A stretch of 64,000 nt of DNA from Chryseobacterium sp. IHB B 17019. Its GTDB lineage: Bacteria; Bacteroidota; Bacteroidia; Flavobacteriales; Weeksellaceae. The position numbers and the translations under genes were made by a program. This document shows, in pieces, positions 18,089 to 26,348 of this stretch. Numbering within the stretch: the stretch's first letter is position 1; each line of letters starts with the position of its first letter. Below the pieces are notes generated by a model. The model was not told where the DNA came from, ran no database searches, and saw nothing but the letters and a program-made list of their open reading frames with translations. The DNA is taken from assembly GCF_001456155.1 (NCBI RefSeq), contig NZ_CP013293.1, forward strand, positions 2,852,001-2,916,000. The letters run 5' to 3'.

Positions 18089-18161
18089 AGCGGAAGACGG
18101 GGGTCGAACCCGCGACATTCAGCTTGGAAGGCTGACGCTCTACCAACTGAGCTACTTCCGC
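18089..18161 (-). tRNA. tRNA-Gly (anticodon TCC), copy 2
   Basis: This is the duplicate of the tRNA-Gly at 17664-17736. It is preceded by its own copy of the internal promoter. Confidence 0.95.
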
Positions 18162-18194
18162 AATTTTGTTTCCAAAATTATTGGTAACGCTGTG

Positions 18195-18225
18195 CAAACT
18201 TAGGAAAATTCCTTTATTCTTGCAA
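18195..18225 (-). promoter_or_regulatory. Internal promoter for tRNA-Gly, copy 2
   Basis: TTG (18223-18225), 20 bases and TAAGTTTG (18195-18202) repeat the arrangement found 425 bases to the left. Confidence 0.6.
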
Positions 18226-18246
18226 CTTTTTGTCTAATATAAAATG

Positions 18247-18327
18247 TGGGGAGAGCAGGATTCGAACCTACGAAGCCGAAGCAACTGAGTTACAGTCAGT
18301 CCCATTTAGCCACTCTGGAATCTCCCC
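18247..18327 (-). tRNA. tRNA-Tyr (anticodon GTA), copy 2
   Basis: This is the duplicate of the tRNA-Tyr at 17822-17902, with the same long variable arm and GTA anticodon. Confidence 0.95.
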
Positions 18328-18347
18328 AGATATTTTATATTAAATTG

Positions 18348-18421
18348 AGCCTCCAGAGGGATTCGAACCCACGACCCCGAGATTACAAATCACGTGCTCT
18401 GGCCAACTGAGCTATGGAGGC
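18348..18421 (-). tRNA. tRNA-Thr (anticodon TGT), copy 2
   Basis: This is the duplicate of the tRNA-Thr at 17923-17996. It is the first tRNA after the promoter at 18468-18498. Confidence 0.95.
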
Positions 18422-18467
18422 ATAATTAAAAAGAATTCAAAAGAACGCTGTTCCCTTTTTGCGAGTG

Positions 18468-18498
18468 CAAATATAGAACGGTTTTTTTGAATTCTCAA
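18468..18498 (-). promoter_or_regulatory. Promoter of the tRNA cluster
   Basis: On the minus strand TTG (18496-18498), 20 bases and TATATTTG (18468-18475) form a strong Bacteroidota promoter. It lies about 45 bases upstream of the first tRNA-Thr, between hpf and the cluster. Confidence 0.7.
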
Positions 18499-18529
18499 AT
18501 TTTTTAATAACTTTTTTTAACTTTTTTTG

Positions 18530-18820
18530 CTATGCTAATTCTTTTTTCTTGATTAGTAGCTTTTTAGCAGTATCAACGCATAGGTCTAAACTTTCTTCAA
18601 AAGTCGCGCAGGTCTTTTTTACAACGATATCTTCTCCCGGGACCACCAATATAATTTCTGATGTTTTGTTTATTTTATCCGCATTATTTTCAACTTTTAA
18701 AAACACTTTACATTCCTGAATCTTGTCATAAAATGTATCAAGTTTGCTTACTTTTTTTTCAATGTGTAATTCTAATGGTTCGTGAGGAGTTAAACCAAGT
18801 GATTGTACTGTGATCTTCAT
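18530..18820 (-). CDS. hpf: Ribosome hibernation promoting factor, short HPF/RaiA type
   Basis: This protein binds the 30S decoding centre and silences ribosomes in stationary phase. It is 96 residues, matching the short HPF/RaiA form. It starts MKITVQSLGLTPHEPLELHI and ends in a lysine-rich helix (DTAKKLLIKKKELA). The family beta-alpha fold signature KLDTFYDKIQECKVFLKVE is visible. Its ATG overlaps the xerC stop by four bases, implying translational coupling. The rpsU-xerC-hpf string is common in flavobacteria. Confidence 0.92.
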   Translation of the reverse strand: MKITVQSLGLTPHEPLELHIEKKVSKLDTFYDKIQECKVFLKVENNADKINKTSEIILVVPGEDIVVKKTCATFEESLDLCVDTAKKLLIKKKELA

Positions 18821-19704
18821 AATTCGTCATTTTTTGAGGCTCTTGGATGAGCCTGATTAAACACTTTTTTCAATTGTTCAATATTAGCATTCGTATAGAC
18901 CTGCGTACTAGCAAGGCTGGAATGTCCTAATATTTTCTTTACTTTAGAGATCTCTGCCCCATTATCCAAAACGTGTGTAGCAAAGCTATGACGAAGGATA
19001 TGAGGACTTCTTTTTTCCTTTGTGGATATAAGACTAAGGTACTTATTAACCACCACATAAACAAATTTTTCGGTGAGTTTTTTGCCTTTCTTATTTACAA
19101 AAAAATATGATCTATATTCTGTCTGCGGCTGGCGTATTTTCAAATAACTTTTCAGCAGATCTGATAATTCTACGGAAATAGGAATTACCCTTTGTTTATT
19201 TCCTTTACCGATTATTTTAAGTTCGTTCATGCTTAGATTAACATTCTCAAACATCATACCACAAAGCTCGGCCTTACGGATACCTGTTTGATAAAGCACT
19301 TCCATAATGCATTTCTCCAAAAGATCATGCAGCTGCTCAAAAACCGTATCATTAAGGGTCTGCATTTCCTCTTTAGACATAGGAATTTGCTTTTCGGGGT
19401 AAAATTTCAGGGAGGAAATACTTTCGGTAGGAGAAACTTTAATTTCACCTATTTTTAAAAGGAAAAGATAGAAACTTCGAAGTGAGGAAAGTTTTCTATT
19501 AATACTTCTTTTCGAAATATTATTTTCGCTTAATTCTACAATAAAGTTTCTAATGATTTTTTTATCTGCTTTGGAAATATCTTCGGAGGACTCCGTTTTT
19601 AAATAGAAATGAGAAAAATCCTCAAGATCTTTTTTATAGCTTGTAATGGTATGAGGAGAATACCTCTTTTCAAATTGCAAATAGTCTAAAAATTTATCCA
19701 GCAT
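18817..19704 (-). CDS. xerC: Site-specific tyrosine recombinase (XerC/XerD family)
   Basis: This is a tyrosine recombinase of the type that resolves chromosome dimers at dif. Beginning MLDKFLDYLQFEKRYSPHTI it has an N-terminal SAM-like domain and a catalytic domain with the Arg in YQTGIRKAELCGM, the H-x-x-R in PHILRHSFATH, and the Tyr in STQVYTNANI. The frame is open for 11 more codons upstream, with an earlier ATG at 19737; the chosen start matches the usual family N-terminus, and the adjacent ATG at 19707 is equally possible. Its place between rpsU and hpf marks it as a housekeeping Xer protein, not part of an integrated element. XerC versus XerD cannot be fixed from sequence alone. Confidence 0.88.
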   Translation of the reverse strand: MLDKFLDYLQFEKRYSPHTITSYKKDLEDFSHFYLKTESSEDISKADKKIIRNFIVELSENNISKRSINRKLSSLRSFYLFLLKIGEIKVSPTESISSLKFYPEKQIPMSKEEMQTLNDTVFEQLHDLLEKCIMEVLYQTGIRKAELCGMMFENVNLSMNELKIIGKGNKQRVIPISVELSDLLKSYLKIRQPQTEYRSYFFVNKKGKKLTEKFVYVVVNKYLSLISTKEKRSPHILRHSFATHVLDNGAEISKVKKILGHSSLASTQVYTNANIEQLKKVFNQAHPRASKNDEL

Positions 19705-19785
19705 CATTACGTATAAAAACAAAAATTCATTCTTCAAATATAACTATTTAAAGAATGAATTATTATGTGTTTAAGAAAATTTTTC

Positions 19786-19983
19786 TTAAGCCTGCTCTTC
19801 CTTGCTCAGGTTTCTTTGCTTGTGAGCCGCTTTTAGTCTAGCTTGTCTTAAAGTAACAGAAGGTTTAATAAACGCTTGTCTAGATCTTAATTGACGAACT
19901 GTACCTGTTTTATCAAATTTTCTTTTATATTTTTTTAATGCTCTGTCGATGGATTCACCATCTTTTACTGGAATTATTAACAT
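19786..19983 (-). CDS. rpsU: 30S ribosomal protein S21
   Basis: This small basic protein of the 30S subunit is 65 residues long. It begins MLIIPVKDGESIDRALKKYK and has the conserved KRKFDKTGTVRQLRSRQAF. It is the first gene of the rpsU-xerC-hpf unit and has an excellent promoter about 25-50 bases upstream. Confidence 0.96.
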   Translation of the reverse strand: MLIIPVKDGESIDRALKKYKRKFDKTGTVRQLRSRQAFIKPSVTLRQARLKAAHKQRNLSKEEQA

Positions 19984-20006
19984 ATTTTACATCTCATTTT
20001 GGATTG

Positions 20007-20036
20007 CAAAAGTAGGATTTTTTTGTTAAAATACAA
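20007..20036 (-). promoter_or_regulatory. Promoter of rpsU-xerC-hpf
   Basis: On the minus strand TTG (20034-20036), 19 bases and TACTTTTG (20007-20014) match the Bacteroidota promoter consensus exactly. Confidence 0.75.
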
Positions 20037-20202
20037 AACAAATGTCCTTTTTCTAATAAAATTTAATTGTTTAAATTAAAGAATCATAATGCCAGTCGGC
20101 TTTGAGGTACTTTTTTATTGATGATTATAATCATAATTATCATTTTAAAATCAACATACAAAAAAGCTATTGCTAATACTAATCATATTTGAACAAAAGT
20201 CT

Positions 20203-20210
20203 TATATTTG
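20203..20210 (+). promoter_or_regulatory. -7 element of the tmRNA promoter
   Basis: TATATTTG ends 15 bases before the mature 5' end of tmRNA. No TTG is found at the ideal distance, so only the -7 box is supported. Confidence 0.45.
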
Positions 20211-20225
20211 CATACATTTATTCAT

Positions 20226-20624
20226 GGGGTTGACTGGTTTCGACAGCAAGGTCAATGGGTAAGTAAGCATGCAGAGAACCGTAGCGCGATCTCTATAATC
20301 CCTTGCTACAAAATTTTAACTGGCAACGAAGAGTTCGCTCTTGCAGCTTAATATCGAAGTATAGTAGATCAAGCGTTTTCCCGAAGATTTCAGTAGGGAA
20401 GCAAGATATTCCACAAATGCTCTGTTCTGCGGCGTTTGATTCTGGGATATAGGAATGCAGAAATAAGGTTTTAGCCACTTCGTCTAAAACTCGAAAACCT
20501 CAGAAGATAAGCTGGAAGTTGGGTGTCTGCTCTCTGCCTCCAGTCGAAAACCAATAGCAGAATAAGCATGTAGAAATCTTATGTATTGCTTGTTTGGACG
20601 AGGGTTCGAATCCCTCCAACTCCA
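20226..20624 (+). ncRNA. ssrA: Transfer-messenger RNA (tmRNA)
   Basis: tmRNA rescues stalled ribosomes and tags the nascent peptide for degradation. The 5' end GGGGTTGACTGGTTTCGAC and the 3' end GGGTTCGAATCCCTCCAACT form the tRNA-like domain, with acceptor stem GGGGTTG/CAACTCC. CCA is not encoded. The tag frame at 20322-20351 reads GNEEFALAA followed by TAA; the ALAA end is the usual proteolysis signal. An AT-rich hairpin terminator follows. Confidence 0.95.
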
Positions 20625-20635
20625 CTTTTTAAACT

Positions 20636-20677
20636 AAAGAGAATTTGTAAATTAATTATTACACATTCTCTTTTTTT
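20636..20677 (+). terminator. Terminator of tmRNA
   Basis: AGAGAATTTGTAA and TTACACATTCTCT form an imperfect stem followed by seven T. Confidence 0.75.
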
Positions 20678-20770
20678 ATTCAAAAAATCTCAGCAAACAA
20701 TAAGTCTAAACATCTAAAAAATAATAGGAAAAACACTAACTTTACCGGGAAAATTATAAAGAAATAAACA

Positions 20771-22195
20771 ATGGAAATTTCTCCATTCCAATATATAATT
20801 AGTAATAAAAAAATTGATTTCCCCATGAGCAATGGGGAAATCTTTTATCATAACAACCTTAACATCCAGATACATAAATCCAACACGGAAAACCTTGTAT
20901 GTAAAGAAGATGTTATTTTTTTCGGTGAATGTTTTGATTTTGAAAACTCGAAGCAATCCAATTCGGAAATAGTAGATTCCCTCATCCACTTAAGTCTGGA
21001 TCAGAAAATTGAAAAAATAAATAAACTGACCGGATTTTTTATTTTTATCTTTTTTGAAAGCGGCAAAAATTACCTATTCAATGATGCAGCCGGACAGTTG
21101 GAAACGTATATTTATCATCAGAATGATGAGATTTACATCAGTGCACAGCCTAATTTCATTATTTCAACAGGTGAAGGGAAAGGCATTTATCATGAAAATG
21201 CCCCATCATATATTATTGAAAAGAAAATAAATATTTTCAGCAAGACACCTTTCAAATATATCAATAAACTGATCTCGAATTTTTATTACGATATTGAAAA
21301 TAAAAAATACGTAAGATATTATCCTACAGCTTCCCTACCGATATTAGATGATAAAACCGTTGCAAAAGAAGCCCTTACTATACTTGAATCATCCATTGAA
21401 AGCATCGCTTATCACAAAGACGTTGCACTTGCTGTCACAGCCGGCTGGGATTCCAGAATACTATTTGCCGCCTCATTGAAAAATGCTGACAAAGCCGATT
21501 ATTTTGTTTTAAATCACAATACGGAAGAAGGGAAACAAGATGTAAAAATTGCCACCGAAATCGTCAATTCTTTTTCCAGAGAGCTGAAGGTTATTGATTA
21601 TAATTTATCTAATATTGAGCTGGCAGAAAATACAAAACCCATCATTTGGAAGGATGAAGTAAAAGGTCATAAAATGGCTGCTCTCATGAACATTCACTTC
21701 CCGGGACGCTATATTATTAATGGTAATATCAGTGAAGTTGCCAGGAATTTTTATGATCCCCTTCCCAACAGCCTTTCTTTGAGTGATATTTGTTTTATTT
21801 TAGGCTTAAAAGATGGTGAATATGAGAAAAATGCCATAAAAGAATGGAAGGAAACCACAACTCACAACATTCATCTTTTAGATTATATATATTGGGAACA
21901 TAAAATGCCAAATTGGGCAGGAGCTTCGAAATCAATTTCTAATACTCAGAATGTTGTCATATCTCCTTTCAACAATAGGTATTTACTGAATTTACTCCTT
22001 TCAACAAAAAGGAAAAACAGGGATAAATATTACCATAAAGTTTATGAGCTTATTTTAAAAATTACAGATGAAAAGCTGGCTCAAATCCCCATCAACCCAA
22101 CAAAAAAACATCATCAAATTGCGATGATGAAAAAACTGGGAATCTATCCTTTCTACAGAAACCTTTTTTTCAAAATGAGAAAACTGAAATTTTAA
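20771..22195 (+). CDS. Asparagine-synthase-like ATP-pyrophosphatase protein (orphan)
   Basis: The 474-residue protein resembles the two-domain asparagine synthetase B fold. The N-terminal half looks like a degenerate glutamine-hydrolase domain (FFGECFDFENSK, then LTGFFIFIFFESGKNYLFNDAAGQLETYIY), but the nucleophilic Cys2 is absent; residue 2 is Glu. The C-terminal half has a PP-loop variant VTAGWDSRILFAAS at about residues 222-235, in place of SGGxDS. Similar proteins act in peptide modification (for example lasso-peptide macrocyclases) or in glycan loci, but no precursor peptide or partner enzyme is visible here. It stands alone between ssrA and a divergent-end neighbour, with its own terminator. 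The substrate is unknown. Confidence 0.65.
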   Translation: MEISPFQYIISNKKIDFPMSNGEIFYHNNLNIQIHKSNTENLVCKEDVIFFGECFDFENSKQSNSEIVDSLIHLSLDQKIEKINKLTGFFIFIFFESGKNYLFNDAAGQLETYIYHQNDEIYISAQPNFIISTGEGKGIYHENAPSYIIEKKINIFSKTPFKYINKLISNFYYDIENKKYVRYYPTASLPILDDKTVAKEALTILESSIESIAYHKDVALAVTAGWDSRILFAASLKNADKADYFVLNHNTEEGKQDVKIATEIVNSFSRELKVIDYNLSNIELAENTKPIIWKDEVKGHKMAALMNIHFPGRYIINGNISEVARNFYDPLPNSLSLSDICFILGLKDGEYEKNAIKEWKETTTHNIHLLDYIYWEHKMPNWAGASKSISNTQNVVISPFNNRYLLNLLLSTKRKNRDKYYHKVYELILKITDEKLAQIPINPTKKHHQIAMMKKLGIYPFYRNLFFKMRKLKF

Positions 22196-22196
22196 A

Positions 22197-22240
22197 TAAA
22201 AAAGAGGTCTTGCATCACAAAACCTCTTTTATTTTAATAT
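22197..22240. terminator. Bidirectional terminator
   Basis: AAAAAGAGGT and ACCTCTTTTATTTT form a stem flanked by A and T runs. It serves the AsnB-like gene on the plus strand and the nuclease gene on the minus strand. Confidence 0.75.
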
Positions 22241-22249
22241 TTAATTCAA

Positions 22250-22729
22250 TTATATTACCTTCTTTTTCTTTTTGCTTTCTCTGTAATCCCAGGGTGAGAC
22301 TGCATTTTTATCCGCCCACAAACCCAGCTTCTTTTCCTTCGCATCATCTTGAAACTTCTGTAATTCCAAATTTTTTGAAGCCTTAAAATACCACCATCCA
22401 AAACCTGCTTTTATAATTTCTTTAGACAAATATTTATCATTATCATAAAATATTTTTGCGATAGTTCTCCTGTATTTATCTTTTCCGATTCTATAAAATG
22501 TCACTGTTTTACCAAAAACCTGTGAGCTTGTAAATTGTTTGGCATTTTTCCCAAAGGCTTGTCCATTTTCGGGGCAATCAACGTCTGCCAGCCGCAAGGT
22601 TTCCTGGGTTTTATCTGGTAATAAAGCAACTACCGTATCGCCATCTTTTATAGCTATAATGGTTCCTTTAACTTGTGAAAAAATTAAATTAGAAATTAAA
22701 AACAATGTTATAAAAATGAATTTTCTCAT
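22250..22729 (-). CDS. Secreted thermonuclease-like (SNase) protein
   Basis: A 159-residue protein with a signal peptide (MRKFIFITLFLISNLIFSQ) followed by one staphylococcal-nuclease-like domain. Family motifs are visible: VKGTIIAIKDGDTVVAL, LRLADVDCPE, and DKYRRTIAKI with the Arg expected near the active site, then YLSKEIIKAGFGWWY. It most likely degrades nucleic acid outside the cytoplasm. The C-terminus is very lysine-rich (SKKKKKV). It lies just downstream of an AraC-type regulator on the same strand, but a functional link is not evident. Confidence 0.88.
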   Translation of the reverse strand: MRKFIFITLFLISNLIFSQVKGTIIAIKDGDTVVALLPDKTQETLRLADVDCPENGQAFGKNAKQFTSSQVFGKTVTFYRIGKDKYRRTIAKIFYDNDKYLSKEIIKAGFGWWYFKASKNLELQKFQDDAKEKKLGLWADKNAVSPWDYRESKKKKKVI

Positions 22730-22735
22730 TAAAAT

Positions 22736-23542
22736 TTAAGCTGAAATTATTTTGCTCGGCGCCAGACCAAACTGTTTTTTAAAGGCAAATGAAAAATGTG
22801 AAAGATCTTCAAAGCCAAGGTCAAGATAAATATCAGAAGCCATTTTCCCTTTCTCCAAAAGATAATGTGCCTCCTGCAAACGCTTCTGCAATAGCCACTT
22901 TCCAGGAGTAATCCCGAATATTTTCTCGAAATCCCGTTTAAAAGTAGCCAGACTTCTGCCCGTGAGATAGGCAAAGCGATCCAGATTGACATTAAAATAA
23001 AAATTTTTATTCATAAAAGCTTCAATATCAAGTTTTCCGGGTTCGGTAAAGTCAAATAAAACATCCTTTAGATCCGGCTGTTCCTGTAATAATAAGATGA
23101 GAGCTTCCTTTATTTTTAATTCAACCAACCGGGGATCAGAAAGTTTATCCGAAAATTGATACACCAGCAACGACTGCATGAAATTTTGCAATAATGGATT
23201 TTCGGTTAAGAGCAATAATGGCTTATTAAATTGTTTTCTTTCCGAAGTTAATTGATATTCAAGGCTGAAATCTTTTAATATCCGCTGATCAAGATAAATT
23301 GACAATGATTTGAATTCACCCTCCGGAGGCGGCTGCTTTACGAATTTCAATAATTGATTTCTTTTCAAAAAACGGATGGAGCCGTCGGTCGCAGAATAAT
23401 CATTAATCCCATCATTTAAAACCAAATCTCCTGCAATCTGATAGCTCAATACATGATCAGACACAAAATGCTCTCCCTGCCGGCTCACCTGAGTGTAGCA
23501 GGAAAATACAATGTTTTCAAAATCTTCTCTTTTCGGTTTCAT
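22736..23542 (-). CDS. AraC-family transcriptional regulator
   Basis: A regulator with an N-terminal sensing region and a C-terminal double helix-turn-helix: LTGRSLATFKRDFEKIFGIT and then SDIYLDLGFEDLSHFSFAFK. I take the ATG at 23542 (MKPKREDFENIVFSC). The longer frame would begin at a TTG three codons upstream that overlaps a TATATTTG box at 23549-23556. It is followed by the nuclease gene and preceded by an SDR gene whose expression it may control; adjacency is the only evidence for that. Confidence 0.88.
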   Translation of the reverse strand: MKPKREDFENIVFSCYTQVSRQGEHFVSDHVLSYQIAGDLVLNDGINDYSATDGSIRFLKRNQLLKFVKQPPPEGEFKSLSIYLDQRILKDFSLEYQLTSERKQFNKPLLLLTENPLLQNFMQSLLVYQFSDKLSDPRLVELKIKEALILLLQEQPDLKDVLFDFTEPGKLDIEAFMNKNFYFNVNLDRFAYLTGRSLATFKRDFEKIFGITPGKWLLQKRLQEAHYLLEKGKMASDIYLDLGFEDLSHFSFAFKKQFGLAPSKIISA

Positions 23543-23559
23543 TTTACACAAATATAATT

Positions 23560-23592
23560 AAAATGAGACTGTGAAAATACAGTCTCATTCTT
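23560..23592 (-). terminator. Terminator after the SDR gene
   Basis: A perfect 11-bp stem AATGAGACTGT/ACAGTCTCATT with loop GAAAAT, followed by an AT-rich tail on the minus strand. Confidence 0.7.
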
Positions 23593-23596
23593 AAAA

Positions 23597-24493
23597 TTAT
23601 TTTAAACTAATGCCTTTATGCGCCAGATATTGTTTTCCATATTCGGTTTCAAAAATATTCACTGCATCGTCGTGATCAGTGGAAACACTTACATCAAGCC
23701 ATTTTTCAAATTCCTCTTTTCTTTTTTCGTCTGTCGCTCTCAGAATTGCAGCTGCCTCGCTCCCCAACACCAAATGCAACGGCGGATTTTCGTGATTCAC
23801 AATATCAATCATCACTTTGGCAGCTTTTGCCGGATCACCCATCGGAACGAATTTCCCTGAAGTAAGGTGTTCTTTTACACCGCCAACAGTCGTTTCATAC
23901 CCTTCAATATCCTTAGCAAAGCTCATGGAAGGGCCCGCCCAGTCTGTACGGAAGCCACCTGGCTCAATGCTTGTGACCTTGATTCCTAAAGGTGCAACTT
24001 CTTTACTTAGGGATTCCGAAAAGCCGGCAAGCCCGAATTTTGCCGCCTGATAAATAGAAAGTCCCGCATTTCCTACTCTGCCACCAATTGAGCTTATCTG
24101 CAAAATATTTCCGGAACGTTGTTTTCTCATATAAGGTAAAACCGCTCTTGTCACCTCTATCGGCGCATACAAATTCACCTCCAGCTGGCTTCTGACCTGC
24201 TCATTTGTAAAAGCTTCCGCTGCTCCTGTAATTCCAAAACCGGCATTATTCACCAAAACATCAATCCTTCCAAAATGTTTGACAGCTTCTTCTATTGTAG
24301 AATAAATCTGTTCTTTATTTTGAACATCTAATTCCAATGTGAGTAATTGCTCCGGGTATTCTTCAGCCAAATCATTTAATTGCTGCGGATTTCTTGCTGT
24401 AGCCACAACATAATCACCTTTTAATAAAACCGCTTCCACAAGGCTTTTTCCTAAACCTTTTGAGCTTCCTGTAATAAACCAAACTTTTTTCAT
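23597..24493 (-). CDS. Short-chain dehydrogenase/reductase
   Basis: An NAD(P)-dependent oxidoreductase of the classical SDR family, 298 residues. The cofactor motif TGSSKGLGKS (TGxxxGxG), the NNAG motif in VNNAGFGITG, the active Ser in ILQISSIGGRVG and the catalytic YxxxK in YQAAKFGLAG are all present. The substrate cannot be inferred. An AraC-type regulator gene lies immediately downstream, separated by a terminator. Confidence 0.92.
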   Translation of the reverse strand: MKKVWFITGSSKGLGKSLVEAVLLKGDYVVATARNPQQLNDLAEEYPEQLLTLELDVQNKEQIYSTIEEAVKHFGRIDVLVNNAGFGITGAAEAFTNEQVRSQLEVNLYAPIEVTRAVLPYMRKQRSGNILQISSIGGRVGNAGLSIYQAAKFGLAGFSESLSKEVAPLGIKVTSIEPGGFRTDWAGPSMSFAKDIEGYETTVGGVKEHLTSGKFVPMGDPAKAAKVMIDIVNHENPPLHLVLGSEAAAILRATDEKRKEEFEKWLDVSVSTDHDDAVNIFETEYGKQYLAHKGISLK

Positions 24494-24820
24494 TTTATTA
24501 TTTATTTTGTTTGATACAAATTTCCGTCAAATCAGGATGGTCCTGTTTTGTTGAAAAGCTCAATTTTGGTTTGTTTAAAAAGTCATTTTATAATATCCTG
24601 ATTTTATATACCATATAATATAAGGATGGAATAAGTTTATTTTAATTAAAATAAAAATAAGTGTATGAAATGTTAAAATATAAATACCTGAAAACTAAAA
24701 CACTAAACCTACATATCATAAAATGCACATCTGAGAGGCACAAAAAAGACTAAAAAAATGTTTTATCGTAAAGAATTTTATATATTTGCACCATCTAACA
24801 ATTAAAAAAAATAATTTACT
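24494..24820. other. AT-rich divergent intergenic region, SDR to acpP
   Basis: These 327 bases separate the divergent SDR and acpP genes. Apart from the acpP promoter at the right end I see only AT-rich sequence and short imperfect repeats, and no gene. Confidence 0.6.
24758..24788 (+). promoter_or_regulatory. Promoter of acpP-fabF
   Basis: TATATTTG (24781-24788) lies 33 bases upstream of the acpP start. The -33 position has ATG (24758-24760) at a 20-base spacing, one base off the TTG consensus. Confidence 0.55.
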
Positions 24821-25060
24821 ATGTCAGACATTGCATCAAGAGTAAAAGCTATCATCGCTGATAAGCTTGACGTTGAAGAAACAGAAGTAACTCCTGAAGC
24901 TAGCTTCACAAACGATCTAGGAGCTGATTCTTTAGATACAGTTGAGTTAATCATGGAATTTGAAAAGGAATTCAATATTCAAATCCCTGATGACCAAGCT
25001 GAAAAAATTACTACTGTAGGACACGCTATCGCTTATATCGAAGAAGTAGTAAATAAATAA
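24821..25060 (+). CDS. acpP: Acyl carrier protein
   Basis: A carrier of acyl chains in fatty acid synthesis, 79 residues. The phosphopantetheine attachment Ser lies in [16 protein letters not shown], and the acidic composition is typical. It is followed 34 bases later by fabF, with which it forms the usual pair. Confidence 0.97.
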   Translation: MSDIASRVKAIIADKLDVEETEVTPEASFTNDLGADSLDTVELIMEFEKEFNIQIPDDQAEKITTVGHAIAYIEEVVNK

Positions 25061-25094
25061 TATTCTTCAACAAAAAAGAAAATTAACAAAGTTT

Positions 25095-26339
25095 ATGGAA
25101 TTAAAAAGAGTAGTTGTAACCGGTTTTGGAGCAATAACGCCGATTGGAAATAATGCAAAAGAATACTGGGAAAATCTTGTAAAAGGTGAGAGCGGTGCCG
25201 CTCCGATTACTCTTTTTGATGCCACAAACTTTAAGACAAAATTCGCTTGCGAAGTGAAAAATTTCGATCCGTTGCAGCATTTCGATAAGAAAGAAGCTAA
25301 AAAAATGGATAGAAATACACAGCTTGGGCTTGTTGCTGCAAGAGAAGCAGTAGCACACTCAAGAATTATTGAAGATAGTGTAGACAAACACAGAGTGGGA
25401 GTAATCTGGGGTTCAGGAATCGGAGGTCTGGAGACTTTCGAAACTGAAGTTCTGGGATGGGCCAATACGGAAATTCCTAGATTCAACCCTTTCTTTATTC
25501 CTAAAATGATTGCGGACATCACACCGGGACATATCTCTATTGAGTATGGTTTCCATGGTCCGAATTATACTACTGTTTCTGCATGCGCATCTTCAGCAAA
25601 TGCTTTAATTGATTCCAAAATGCTGATCCAGCTGGGAAAAGCAGACGTGATTGTATGTGGAGGCTCAGAAGCAGCCGTTACAGCAAGTGGTGTCGGTGGA
25701 TTCAATGCAATGATGGCACTTTCTACAAGAAATGATGATCCGAAAACAGCTTCAAGACCTTTCGATAAAGACAGAGATGGATTTGTACTGGGTGAAGGAG
25801 CAGGATGTATCATCCTTGAAGAATATGAGCACGCGGTAAAACGTGGTGCAACAATTTATGCAGAATTAAAAGGTGGCGGTCTTAGTGCAGATGCACATCA
25901 CATGACAGCACCGCATCCTGAAGGTTTAGGAGCTTATCTGGTAATGAAGAGTTGTCTGGAAGATGCAGGATTAACTACTGATGAAGTAGATCATATCAAT
26001 ATGCACGGTACATCTACTCCATTAGGAGATATTGCAGAATCTAACGCGATTTCAAAATTATTAGGAGAACACGCTTACGACATTCAGATTAATTCTACAA
26101 AATCAATGACAGGCCACCTGTTGGGTGCTGCCGGAGTTATTGAGGCTATTGCTGCGTTGGGAACTATTATTCATGGTATTGTTCCTCCTACCATCAACCA
26201 TTTTACTGATGATGAAAATATTGACAGCAGATTGAATTTTACATTCATCAACGCTGTGAAAAAAGATGTAAAAGTAGCCATGAGTAATACTTTTGGGTTT
26301 GGTGGGCATAATGCTTGCGTTCTATTTACGAAAATCTAA
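25095..26339 (+). CDS. fabF: 3-oxoacyl-ACP synthase II
   Basis: A condensing enzyme of fatty acid elongation, 414 residues. The catalytic triad is visible: Cys in TVSACASSANAL, His in NMHGTSTPLGD and His in STKSMTGHLLGAAG. The C-terminal glycine-rich segment SNTFGFGGHNACVLF is present. It is co-transcribed with acpP upstream and rnc downstream (9 bases). Confidence 0.97.
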   Translation: MELKRVVVTGFGAITPIGNNAKEYWENLVKGESGAAPITLFDATNFKTKFACEVKNFDPLQHFDKKEAKKMDRNTQLGLVAAREAVAHSRIIEDSVDKHRVGVIWGSGIGGLETFETEVLGWANTEIPRFNPFFIPKMIADITPGHISIEYGFHGPNYTTVSACASSANALIDSKMLIQLGKADVIVCGGSEAAVTASGVGGFNAMMALSTRNDDPKTASRPFDKDRDGFVLGEGAGCIILEEYEHAVKRGATIYAELKGGGLSADAHHMTAPHPEGLGAYLVMKSCLEDAGLTTDEVDHINMHGTSTPLGDIAESNAISKLLGEHAYDIQINSTKSMTGHLLGAAGVIEAIAALGTIIHGIVPPTINHFTDDENIDSRLNFTFINAVKKDVKVAMSNTFGFGGHNACVLFTKI

Positions 26340-26348
26340 ATTCAATGA

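Larger units (their letters stand above)
17660..18423 (-). repeat. Tandem duplication of a Thr(TGT)-Tyr-Gly tRNA block
   Basis: Bases 17660-17998 and 18085-18423 read the same, at an offset of 425. Each copy holds tRNA-Thr(TGT), tRNA-Tyr and tRNA-Gly plus the spacers between them. The hairpins beyond the Gly ends are similar but diverged, so the original duplicated unit was longer and only the tRNA part has stayed uniform. Confidence 0.9.

Noticed and set aside
17969..18187. Plus-strand frame of 72 codons across the tRNA cluster
   Set aside because: It lies over tRNA-Thr and tRNA-Gly on the other strand and has no protein-like features.
20293..20478. Antisense frame within tmRNA
   Set aside because: The segment is tmRNA, and the frame has no recognisable protein.
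20226..22195. Integrated element at ssrA
   Set aside because: I see no integrase nearby and no second copy of the ssrA 3' end downstream. The xerC gene on the other side is a housekeeping gene next to rpsU.
23549..23556. TATATTTG box as a leaderless promoter of the AraC gene
   Set aside because: It has no TTG partner and the region is AT-rich, so it may be chance; I used it only as weak support for the ATG start.
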